A stretch of 5,625 nucleotides of DNA. Source: Candidatus Methanoprimaticola hominis (GTDB taxonomy: Archaea; Thermoplasmatota; Thermoplasmata; Methanomassiliicoccales; Methanomethylophilaceae). The stretch is taken from positions 1 to 5,625 of the forward strand of contig LVVU01000092.1 in the NCBI GenBank assembly GCA_006954465.1. The letters run 5' to 3'. Of this stretch, positions 1 to 5,625 are shown one piece after another; positions within the stretch are counted from its first letter, which is position 1; each line of letters begins with the position of its first letter. Under the pieces are notes generated by a model, which was not told the origin of the DNA, did no database searches, and worked only from the letters and a program-made list of their open reading frames with translations. Made by a program: the position numbers and the translations under genes.

Positions 1-48
1 GATGACAAGGACGGGTTGTGCGTATAATAACAGCTGTCTGTAATGTTT

Positions 49-62
49 GTAATAGCTATTAC
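49..62. promoter_or_regulatory. 14-bp perfect palindrome, possible operator
   Basis: The sequence GTAATAGCTATTAC is identical to its own reverse complement over all 14 bases. The half-site GTAAT also occurs at 40-44, nine bases before the copy at 49-53, so three half-sites lie within 23 bases. Such dyads often bind dimeric transcription factors, but no regulator gene is visible here. The site lies about 60 bases upstream of the TATA candidate, which would fit an activator or upstream operator. AT-rich sequence makes short palindromes more likely by chance, so the functional reading is tentative. Confidence 0.35.
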
Positions 63-99
63 TCGGAATCCACCAACTCGCATGTCACCTAGCTTGACG

Positions 100-105
100 T
101 TTTTT
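100..105 (+). terminator. T6 run, possible archaeal terminator of an upstream gene
   Basis: Six consecutive T residues lie between two TTGAC/TTTGAC stretches. Archaeal RNA polymerase commonly terminates at oligo-T runs on the non-template strand without needing a hairpin. The run could therefore end a transcript entering from the left edge, before the promoter of the first gene. No convincing upstream gene is visible, so the call is weak. Confidence 0.25.
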
Positions 106-118
106 GACACACTGTTTA

Positions 119-128
119 CGAAATACTA
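119..128 (+). promoter_or_regulatory. candidate BRE/TATA element for the three-gene operon
   Basis: CGAAATACTA resembles an archaeal purine-rich BRE followed by a degenerate TATA box (AAATACTA). Archaeal transcription normally starts about 25 bases downstream, which here means near 149-151. That would give a leader of roughly 50 bases before the ATG at 200. Competing AT-rich candidates are GTATAATAA (21-29) and TGATATTCAT (137-146), so the exact box is uncertain. No comparable element is seen between the later genes, which supports one shared promoter. Confidence 0.4.
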
Positions 129-147
129 AGAGTCCGTGATATTCATA

Positions 148-185
148 GGTCCGAACGAATCGAGCGCTACCGGAGACGTCGGACC
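148..185 (+). promoter_or_regulatory. inverted repeat, possible 5' leader hairpin
   Basis: GGTCCGA at 148-154 pairs perfectly with TCGGACC at 179-185. After a bulged A at 155, CG at 156-157 can pair with CG at 177-178, giving a nine-pair stem around a 19-base loop. The hairpin ends three bases before the Shine-Dalgarno core, and its 5' base lies where the TATA candidate predicts transcription to begin. It could influence ribosome access or protect the 5' end. I recognise no riboswitch or other known RNA family. Confidence 0.4.
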
Positions 186-188
186 ATC

Positions 189-194
189 AGGTGA
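189..194 (+). promoter_or_regulatory. Shine-Dalgarno core of gene 1
   Basis: AGGTGA matches the archaeal anti-Shine-Dalgarno complement (AGGAGGTGATC) and lies five bases before the ATG at 200. It overlaps the alternative GTG start at 191, which would then have no binding site of its own. This decides in favour of the ATG. Confidence 0.65.
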
Positions 195-199
195 ATATC

Positions 200-1696
200 A
201 TGAATTCAACCGCGCACAGGAAAGCGGTGCCTCTCATGATGCTCTCCGTGCTTGCGGTCCTCGGCATGGTCCTTGCCGGAATCACAGATTCCGATGCGGC
301 CACCGGAGAGGACCTCACGGGATACGGGGCCGTCAATGAGATCAACATCGCTCCCGGATACCAGTGGACCTACACGGCCACGTTCCCCGAGGATCTGGAA
401 GACGGTACCGAGACCACTCTGAAGATCAACGAGATGGGCAGTATCGCCACGATGGGCCTCACGGACCATACTCTGCAAATTTCCAGAATCCCCGAGAGCA
501 TGGCGGGGAAGAGATACAACCTCGTCATCGAAGCGGTCCACGCCGAGTCCGGCCAGACCGCCCACCAGTGGATCAGGATCAACGTCACCAACTCCATGAC
601 CGTCGATCACACCGGATGCATCAACGAGATCATCAAGGGCGCATCCCAGAACATCACTCTGACGGCCACCGGCGGTATCGGGGACATCTCCTGGAAGGTG
701 AAGACCGGCACGACGCTTCCCGCTGGACTCGCCCTGAGCGGGAACAAGGTCACAGGAACCCCCACCCAGCTGGGGAAGAACACCATCAATCTCACCGCGA
801 CCTCGACCCAAGGGGAGTCCAAGGACCTCACCATCGAGTTCACGGTCTTCAGCAAGATCGTCGGCGGCTCCGCCGAAACGATCAACGCGATCAAGGGAAC
901 CGCGATCAATCCCACCGCCGCCATCACAAACGGATCCGACATCGGAGTCACATGGGCGGTGACCTCCGGGTCATTCCCGACAGGAATCACCCACAACGCC
1001 TCGACCGGAGTCGTCTCCGGAACCTACACCGGAACAACAGCGGGACAGTCCGTGGTCACCCTGACCGGAACCGCGACGAACGGTCCCGCCCAGACCGCCA
1101 CCAAGAAGGTCACGATCAACTACGAACCCGAGTTCTCAATCACCGGACCCGACACGATCCTGACCTACAAGGGCAACTCCCCCAAGGTGGTCGCCTTCTC
1201 CATATCCGGACAGCATACCGCGATCACATGGTCCACCACCGTCATATCGGGGATCTCCATCTCCCAGGACGGGAAGCTGACCATCTCCGGATCCACAGCC
1301 GTTGGAGGCGGGATTGTCACCGTAACCGCGAAGTCCGCCGCAGGGCAGACTCAGGTCAAGAATGTCCAATACACCGTCGAGGACACCCTGAGCATCACCG
1401 GACCCGACAAGCTCGTCGCTACTGCCGGAATCCCCTCTTCCCAGGCTTACACGGTCACCGGCGGTTCATCCAACACCGTCCAGGTCGGATCCAACACCTA
1501 CAACGGCGGACTCACGTTCTCAGACGGCAAGCTGCACGTCTCATTCCCCACCGCTCACGCATCCGAGAAGGTCACTCTGACAGCCACTTCCGCTGCCGGA
1601 CAGACCGCGACCAAGGATGTGAACGTCGTCGTCTACTCGGCCATCGGATTCAACTCCGTTCCGGGAGCGGACGGAATCATCGCATTCGTGAAATGA
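200..1696 (+). CDS. secreted multi-Ig-domain protein (adhesin-like), no membrane anchor
   Basis: This gene codes for a 498-residue exported protein. Residues 1-33 look like a signal peptide: a basic start (HRK), a hydrophobic core around residues 9-28, and probable cleavage after DSDA. The mature part reads as tandem beta-sandwich modules: an N-terminal Ig-like domain (about 38-132), then units at about 133-218, 219-309, 310-394 and 395-480, plus a short tail. Unit 1 has the He_PIG-type hallmark LPAGLALSGNKVTGTPT. Units 3 and 4 both begin SITGPD, encoded by the same 16 bases at 1139-1154 and 1394-1409, 85 codons apart. Units typically close with a TATxxxGQTxxK-type strand. N-glycosylation sequons (NIT, NLT, NAS) are frequent and there is only one cysteine. 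There is no C-terminal transmembrane helix or sortase-type tail, so the protein is either released or held by a partner. The ATG at 200 is preferred over GTG at 191 because of the Shine-Dalgarno core. Its ligand is unknown; the adhesin-like role is inferred from architecture. Confidence 0.93.
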   Translation: MNSTAHRKAVPLMMLSVLAVLGMVLAGITDSDAATGEDLTGYGAVNEINIAPGYQWTYTATFPEDLEDGTETTLKINEMGSIATMGLTDHTLQISRIPESMAGKRYNLVIEAVHAESGQTAHQWIRINVTNSMTVDHTGCINEIIKGASQNITLTATGGIGDISWKVKTGTTLPAGLALSGNKVTGTPTQLGKNTINLTATSTQGESKDLTIEFTVFSKIVGGSAETINAIKGTAINPTAAITNGSDIGVTWAVTSGSFPTGITHNASTGVVSGTYTGTTAGQSVVTLTGTATNGPAQTATKKVTINYEPEFSITGPDTILTYKGNSPKVVAFSISGQHTAITWSTTVISGISISQDGKLTISGSTAVGGGIVTVTAKSAAGQTQVKNVQYTVEDTLSITGPDKLVATAGIPSSQAYTVTGGSSNTVQVGSNTYNGGLTFSDGKLHVSFPTAHASEKVTLTATSAAGQTATKDVNVVVYSAIGFNSVPGADGIIAFVK

Positions 1697-1701
1697 GTGA
1701 T
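1697..1701 (+). promoter_or_regulatory. Shine-Dalgarno-like GTGAT before gene 2
   Basis: GTGAT lies just after the stop of gene 1 and three bases before the ATG at 1705. It favours that ATG over the ATG at 1693, whose only nearby match (GTGA at 1688-1691) is separated from it by a single base. Confidence 0.4.
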
Positions 1702-1704
1702 AAC

Positions 1705-2694
1705 ATGACAGCGACAGAATACACATCCCGCAAAGGCATCGCACTGGCGCTGGGAGTGGCCATCGTAGCCATCCTATCCGCTCTGGCGTCCATGCCTTCC
1801 GTCTCCGCGGACGATCCGAAATACGACGGCGAGCTCGATCTGTACGGATACGAGGTCGTCATGATGCTCAAGAACCCCAGCCAGGTCGAGACCGTCGAGT
1901 GGGACTTCGGCGACCGTTCCCCGCACGTGACCGTGACCCTGGACGCGACCAACCCCAACGGGATGGTGGAGCACAAGTACGCCGCGAAGGGCGATTACGT
2001 CGTCACGGCGACGATGCGCAACCAGTACACCGATCCGGTCACGGGCGAGCTGAAGCCCGGAGAGACCAAGCTCACGTACCTCTACCACATCCTCGGATTC
2101 CCGATCGTAAAATTCGATTCCAAGGGCGGTTCCCCCGTTCCGACGATCGAGGGGACCTCTTCCCATTACGTCCCTGCCAAACCCGCAGACCCTGTTTACG
2201 AAGGCCATACCTTCTCCGGATGGTTCACGGACGAGGAATGCACCCAGATTTTTGACTGGACTTCCGAAGTGACCAAGCACATCACGCTCTACGCCGGATG
2301 GGACCTGATCACCCATACCGTCTCATTCGATCTGGACGGAGGAGCAGGCTCCGCTCCGGAAACCGTCGTTGTAGACGGCAAGACCGTATCCGCACCCGAG
2401 GATCCCACCAAGGAGGGATTCGACTTCGACGGATGGTACAACGGCGACGAGAAGTTCGACTTCTCCACACCGATAACATCCGACATCACCCTGAAAGCCC
2501 ACTGGAAAGAGGCTTCCGAGCCTTCGCAGGGCGACGAGAAGGACAATAAGAAAGGCCTCAGCCTCTGGATGATCTTCGCCGTCGTCGCGGGACTCTGCGT
2601 CATCGCCATGATCGCTACCGGATTCTACGCCGCGGGGATACCCGCCGCCCTGTTCGCGATCCTTGCGATCCTGTCCTACATGGGCGTGATATGA
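1705..2694 (+). CDS. membrane-anchored surface protein: PKD domain, two InlB-type repeats, C-terminal transmembrane hairpin
   Basis: This gene codes for a 329-residue surface protein. Residues 1-35 form a signal peptide (RKG, a hydrophobic stretch at 12-28, probable cleavage after SVSA). Residues about 40-130 look like a PKD domain: WDFGD at 66-70, HKY at 90-92, then GDYVVTATM. The canonical glycine after WDFGD is replaced by arginine. Two InlB/Listeria-Bacteroides repeats follow, at 134-199 (VKFDSKGG ... FSGWFTDEEC ... LYAGW) and 204-267 (VSFDLDGG ... FDGWYNGDEKFDF ... LKAHW). A charged linker (268-284) leads to two hydrophobic segments, about 285-308 and 312-329, joined by a very short turn. 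These should anchor the protein as a membrane hairpin with the repeats outside the cell. No sortase or archaeosortase signal is evident. An ATG at 1693 would add four residues and overlap the stop of gene 1 by four bases; the one at 1705 has the better-spaced ribosome site. The same frame is open further upstream, but only as a shadow of gene 1. The binding partner is unknown. Confidence 0.93.
   Translation: MTATEYTSRKGIALALGVAIVAILSALASMPSVSADDPKYDGELDLYGYEVVMMLKNPSQVETVEWDFGDRSPHVTVTLDATNPNGMVEHKYAAKGDYVVTATMRNQYTDPVTGELKPGETKLTYLYHILGFPIVKFDSKGGSPVPTIEGTSSHYVPAKPADPVYEGHTFSGWFTDEECTQIFDWTSEVTKHITLYAGWDLITHTVSFDLDGGAGSAPETVVVDGKTVSAPEDPTKEGFDFDGWYNGDEKFDFSTPITSDITLKAHWKEASEPSQGDEKDNKKGLSLWMIFAVVAGLCVIAMIATGFYAAGIPAALFAILAILSYMGVI
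2686..2690 (+). promoter_or_regulatory. Shine-Dalgarno-like GTGAT inside the end of gene 2
   Basis: GTGAT within the last codons of gene 2 lies three bases before the ATG at 2694 and directly abuts the ATG at 2691. It has the same sequence and spacing as the site before gene 2. It implies that ribosomes finishing gene 2 restart on gene 3. Confidence 0.4.
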
Positions 2695-5625
2695 TGCCCG
2701 AAACCCTCTACAAACCCCTCCTGAAAGCGTCCGCCGTGCTCGCCGTGGCGTTGCTGGCGGTGTGCGCCCTGGCAGGGATCATGATGTCCGAGGATTCGGA
2801 TGCCTCCGGCACTATCACGGTGGGCACCGGACAGTCGGTGACGATAGACGTCTCGAACTACATGACCTCCGCGCAGCTGGCGGAATTCAACGACTCGGAC
2901 TTCGAGCCTTATATAACCGCCACCGTGGGGAACATCTACAATCAGGGTTACGGCGGATTGACGTGCACTCAAGTATCCGGCAACAGCTGGAAGATCCAAC
3001 CATCGGCCAATGCCAAAGCCGGTACCTACACTCTGAGATACGAGATCTCCTCCCCCGACACGGGAGATACCTTATCCACCGTGACCACATCGACCCTGAA
3101 GATCACCGAAGGGACAGGTCAGGGAACGCAGTCATCCCCTCTGTCGTCCGTGGATTACTTATTCTATTCTGTCCCCGCCTCGGTATCCGATTATGGAGAC
3201 TACCATACCGAGACCCTGTACGTGTTGACGGGAGCTTCTGTCTACTACAAGCTGAATATGGCTTCCTACGATCCGACGGTCAGCGTCACGCCCCGCGGTT
3301 CCACCGGAACGACCCAATCCTATGGAGGAGTCTCGGTCTCGATCGATTCCAACCACAACACAACGTTCAGCGGGACCATGGGCAACCAGGCCCTTACCAT
3401 GAACTGGAAGTATGGAGCGAGGGAGATCAACACCTCTCTGATCCCGGTTTCGAATGTCCCGGTCACCTCGATCTCCATCACCGGAGCATCCAGCGTGAAC
3501 GCGGGTTCATCGATAACCCTCTCCGCGTCCGTCAGCCCTTCCGATGCTACGAATAAGGGCGTCACCTGGTCCGTCCAGTCAGGCAGCTCCTACGTCACGA
3601 TCAGCCCGAACGGAACATCATGCACCGTGACCGGGAAGGCGGCGGGAGAAGCCATCATCAAGTGCACCGCCAACGACGGTTCCGGGATATCCGCTACCAA
3701 GCGCATCCTGGTCACCAGCTCGGGATCCTCTCTCCCCGACGGGGTATCGTCCGGTTCCGGGACATCCTCGGACCCCTATGTGTTCAACCTATCCGCGGGA
3801 ACGAACTATTCCCTGAAAGTCCAACCGGTGGGGCAATTCACCTCCTACGGAGCGGTGTCCGATCCCGTGACGGTTCCCGGTATGACGTTCTCCACCCCGG
3901 CGGGAGGATCCGTGACCACCCTGACGAACCTCAGCGGAGGCCAGTTCGGTATCCTGACCATCGCCGGAACACCTACTACCAACGGAACATGGGATATCAA
4001 AGCCACCAGCCCGGCCGACACCAAGTACTACCGCATCGTGGTCGCCGGAGGGAACAACGGGTTCACTCTGCACTACGACGCCAACGGCGGTTCGGGAGCA
4101 CCGTCCGATGCGACGTACACCTCCTCGTCGTCCACATACTCGGCGAATGTCTCGTCCGTCAAGCCCACGCGCGACGGACATGCGTTCCTCGGATGGTCCA
4201 AGTCGTCCACCGCGGCAACGGCCACCTACCAATCCGGCGCGAATATCACGCTCAGTCCGGGAACCACGACCCTGTATGCGGTATGGCAGGAGGGCAAGCA
4301 GGACTGGTTCGCGTACCTGTACTACAACGCCAACGGAGGATCCGGAGCGCCATCGACCCAATCCGACAGCATCAATGCCGCGTCGCCGAGCGGTTCGAAG
4401 ACCTTCACCATTTCTTCGGCCAAACCGACGAAATCGGGATTCGACTTCAAGGGATGGTCCGAGGACAGCGCCGCGACGACGGCCAGCCATCAGCCCGGCG
4501 GTACGATCTCCGTTCCATACGATTCGGCCAAGACCCTGTACGCCGTGTGGCAGGAGAGGAGCTACACGTGTTACCTGTACTTCGATGCCCAAGGCGGAAG
4601 CGGAGCACCCTCGACCATGACCTACACAGGCTCGTCCACGTCCGCCCACACGTTCACAATTCCGTCGAATGTCCCGACCGTACCGGGATACCACTTCCTC
4701 GGATGGTCCGAGAACCCCGGTGCGAGTACGCCCAGCTATCAGCCCGGCTCCACAATATCGGTACCGTACAACGGCTCCAAGACGCTGTACGCGATCTACC
4801 AGGAGGGGTCCGCCCCGGTTGATATGGGGGCCATCACCGACGGGGGTCTCATCGAGATCCCGGTCAACAAGAAATCGAAGATGACGATCACGGCAGCTCA
4901 GGACCACGGCGCGTACATGACCGCGGTCAGCGGGGAGAGTTGGGTCACCTATGATACCGAAAGGGGTACCGGAATCGTCTTCGCCGAGCCGACTGTGAAA
5001 GGTTCGTACTTCTTCGAGGTCCTTCTCTGGATTCCGGGATTGCCTGACCGTATCACGATATCCTATACCCTCGTAGTAGTGGATGACGAAACGTCCACGC
5101 AGGACTGGTTCGCATACCTGCACTACAACGCCAACGGCGGAACCGGTGCTCCTGCCACCCAATCCGACAGCATCAACGCTGCATCCCCGAGCGGTTCGAA
5201 GACCTTCACCATATCCTCGACCAAACCGACCAGATCGGGATTCGTATTCAAGGGATGGGCCGAGAGCAGCTCCGCGACCACGCCCGGCTATCAACCCGGC
5301 GGAACGATCTCCGTTCCATACGATTCGTCCAAGATCCTGTATGCGGTCTGGGAGGAGGCGAAGCTGACCATAACCTCCGAACCCGCCACCAAATCTCTGA
5401 AGGTCGGCCAGTCGTGGTCGTACACCCCGACCGCCAACGTCAGCGGATTCACAGTGACCGTGACGGGAGCGGATTGGCTGTCGGTCTCCAACGGGAAGAT
5501 CAGCGGAACTCCGACGGTGAAGGGATCGTACAACATCACCGTGACCGTCTCCAAGACCGGATACACGTCCGATTCGCAGTCCTTTGTCGTGAAGGTCTAT
5601 TCTGTGCTTGGATACGAATCCGAGC
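2694..5625 (+). CDS. large modular adhesin-like protein, partial at 3' end: Big_2, Ig-like and four InlB-type repeats
   Basis: The frame has no stop from 2691 to the window edge, giving at least 977 residues; the 3' end is missing. Residues 1-37 are a signal peptide (YKPLLK, a hydrophobic stretch at 12-30, cleavage probably after DSDA). Residues 38-140 and 141-252 are beta-rich domains I do not recognise. Residues 255-342 fit a bacterial Ig-like Big_2 domain (VTSISITG ... TLSASVSPSDATNKGVTWS ... CTAND). Residues 344-455 contain a He_PIG-like GILTIAGTPTTNGTW. InlB/Listeria-Bacteroides-type repeats follow at 457-531, 539-619, 624-702 and 806-886, each running from a YxANGGxGAP- or FDAQGG-like strand through a GW to LYAVW or LYAIY. 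Ig-like modules sit at 705-802 and from 890 onward, sharing PTVKGSY. No anchor is seen, but the C-terminus lies outside the window. The start at 2694 shares one base with the stop of gene 2; an ATG at 2691 would add one Met. C24 in the signal region follows V, not G/A/S, so a lipoprotein is unlikely. Binding or adhesion is inferred from the domains; the target is unknown. Confidence 0.93.
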   Translation, partial: MPETLYKPLLKASAVLAVALLAVCALAGIMMSEDSDASGTITVGTGQSVTIDVSNYMTSAQLAEFNDSDFEPYITATVGNIYNQGYGGLTCTQVSGNSWKIQPSANAKAGTYTLRYEISSPDTGDTLSTVTTSTLKITEGTGQGTQSSPLSSVDYLFYSVPASVSDYGDYHTETLYVLTGASVYYKLNMASYDPTVSVTPRGSTGTTQSYGGVSVSIDSNHNTTFSGTMGNQALTMNWKYGAREINTSLIPVSNVPVTSISITGASSVNAGSSITLSASVSPSDATNKGVTWSVQSGSSYVTISPNGTSCTVTGKAAGEAIIKCTANDGSGISATKRILVTSSGSSLPDGVSSGSGTSSDPYVFNLSAGTNYSLKVQPVGQFTSYGAVSDPVTVPGMTFSTPAGGSVTTLTNLSGGQFGILTIAGTPTTNGTWDIKATSPADTKYYRIVVAGGNNGFTLHYDANGGSGAPSDATYTSSSSTYSANVSSVKPTRDGHAFLGWSKSSTAATATYQSGANITLSPGTTTLYAVWQEGKQDWFAYLYYNANGGSGAPSTQSDSINAASPSGSKTFTISSAKPTKSGFDFKGWSEDSAATTASHQPGGTISVPYDSAKTLYAVWQERSYTCYLYFDAQGGSGAPSTMTYTGSSTSAHTFTIPSNVPTVPGYHFLGWSENPGASTPSYQPGSTISVPYNGSKTLYAIYQEGSAPVDMGAITDGGLIEIPVNKKSKMTITAAQDHGAYMTAVSGESWVTYDTERGTGIVFAEPTVKGSYFFEVLLWIPGLPDRITISYTLVVVDDETSTQDWFAYLHYNANGGTGAPATQSDSINAASPSGSKTFTISSTKPTRSGFVFKGWAESSSATTPGYQPGGTISVPYDSSKILYAVWEEAKLTITSEPATKSLKVGQSWSYTPTANVSGFTVTVTGADWLSVSNGKISGTPTVKGSYNITVTVSKTGYTSDSQSFVVKVYSVLGYESE
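4299..4556 (+). repeat. 258-bp intragenic repeat, copy A (InlB-type repeat 2 of gene 3)
   Basis: The copy runs from the CAG GAC TGG codons to CAG GAG and encodes 86 residues beginning QDWFAYLYYNANGG. It aligns without gaps to 5100-5357. By my count 71 of 86 residues are identical. Long stretches also match at the DNA level, including a 26-base and a 24-base exact run, so the duplication appears recent or kept similar by gene conversion. The first and third InlB-type repeats of the gene are clearly more divergent. Confidence 0.85.
5100..5357 (+). repeat. 258-bp intragenic repeat, copy B (InlB-type repeat 4 of gene 3)
   Basis: This is the gapless partner of 4299-5456's first 258 bases, that is of the copy at 4299-4556, encoding QDWFAYLHYNANGG onward. 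The two copies start 801 bases (267 codons) apart, so recombination between them would keep the reading frame. It would remove one InlB repeat equivalent, the third InlB repeat and the Ig-like module at residues 705-802. Differences are mainly single substitutions such as Y/H, D/V and T/I. Confidence 0.85.

Noticed and set aside
1..27. Possible tail of an upstream plus-strand gene (eight codons, then TAA at 25-27)
   Set aside because: Eight codons cannot be told from chance, and another frame is also open through the same bases (to TAA at 41-43).
191..199. GTG at 191 as the start of gene 1
   Set aside because: It lies within the Shine-Dalgarno core itself; the ATG at 200 has the right spacing and gives a normal signal peptide.
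136..339. Plus-strand open frame starting at GTG 136
   Set aside because: It overlaps gene 1 in another frame, has an Arg/His/Gly-rich composition and has no ribosome site.
206..811. 201-codon open frame on the minus strand
   Set aside because: It is antisense to gene 1, Gly/Asp-rich, with no ribosome site or recognisable domain.
364..1692. Upstream extension of the gene 2 frame through gene 1
   Set aside because: The translation is Arg/His/Asp-rich low-complexity typical of a shadow frame. The signal peptide that marks the true N-terminus lies after 1705.
2760..2768. Lipobox at Cys24 of gene 3
   Set aside because: The residue before Cys is Val, not Gly/Ala/Ser, and the hydrophobic core continues past it; ordinary signal peptide cleavage after DSDA fits better.
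2762..4822. Plus-strand frames at 2762-3556 and 3620-4822
   Set aside because: Both share one frame shifted against gene 3, and give Arg/His-rich sequence with no domain. The frame starting at 2691/2694 explains the region fully.
3789..5294. 501-codon open frame on the minus strand
   Set aside because: It lies wholly antisense to gene 3, is Gly/Arg-rich and repeats because the sense strand repeats. The sense frame has a signal peptide and known domains.
4062..5357. CRISPR-like or mobile-element repeats
   Set aside because: The repeats are long, coding, in frame and match InlB-type protein modules. There are no short regular spacers, terminal inverted repeats or transposase.

Overview
The window holds an operon-like run of three genes on the plus strand, all coding for secreted or surface-exposed proteins made of immunoglobulin-like (Ig-like) and InlB/Listeria-Bacteroides-type repeat modules. 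I see no enzyme, RNA gene, CRISPR array or mobile element. The Shine-Dalgarno-like cores (AGGTGA, GTGAT), the archaeal-looking TATA candidate before the first gene, the moderately GC-rich coding sequence with an AT-richer leader, and the pairing of InlB-type repeats with Ig-like and PKD domains suggest a host-associated methanogenic archaeon. My best guess is the Methanomassiliicoccales (Methanomethylophilaceae), where adhesin-like proteins of this build are known. This placement is an inference; no marker gene is present.

Layout: positions 1-199 are non-coding leader. They contain a 14-bp perfect palindrome (49-62), a T6 run (100-105), a TATA/BRE candidate (119-128), an inverted repeat that could fold as an mRNA hairpin (148-185) and a Shine-Dalgarno core (189-194). 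Gene 1 (200-1696) is a 498-residue secreted protein of about five Ig-like domains without a membrane anchor. Gene 2 (about 1705-2694) is a 329-residue protein with a signal peptide, a PKD domain, two InlB-type repeats, a charged linker and a C-terminal transmembrane hairpin. Gene 3 (about 2694 to beyond 5625) is a large modular adhesin-like protein with at least 977 residues, still open at the right edge. It has a signal peptide, two unrecognised beta-rich domains, a Big_2-like domain, an Ig-like domain, three InlB-type repeats, another Ig-like module, a fourth InlB-type repeat and a further Ig-like domain.

The genes touch or nearly touch: stop and start codons overlap or lie within 8 bases. 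They are therefore probably co-transcribed and translationally coupled. In the visible part only gene 2 carries a membrane anchor, so it could be the membrane-bound member of a surface assembly formed with the two other exported proteins. That is a hypothesis.

The most notable signals are two near-identical 258-bp repeats inside gene 3, in frame and 801 bp apart, which could drive in-frame length variation; the palindrome and half-site cluster plus leader hairpin before gene 1; and a C-terminal motif shared by genes 1 and 3. The overall theme, an adhesin-like surface operon, belongs to a known class. The particular three-gene arrangement may be undescribed, but I cannot verify that here.
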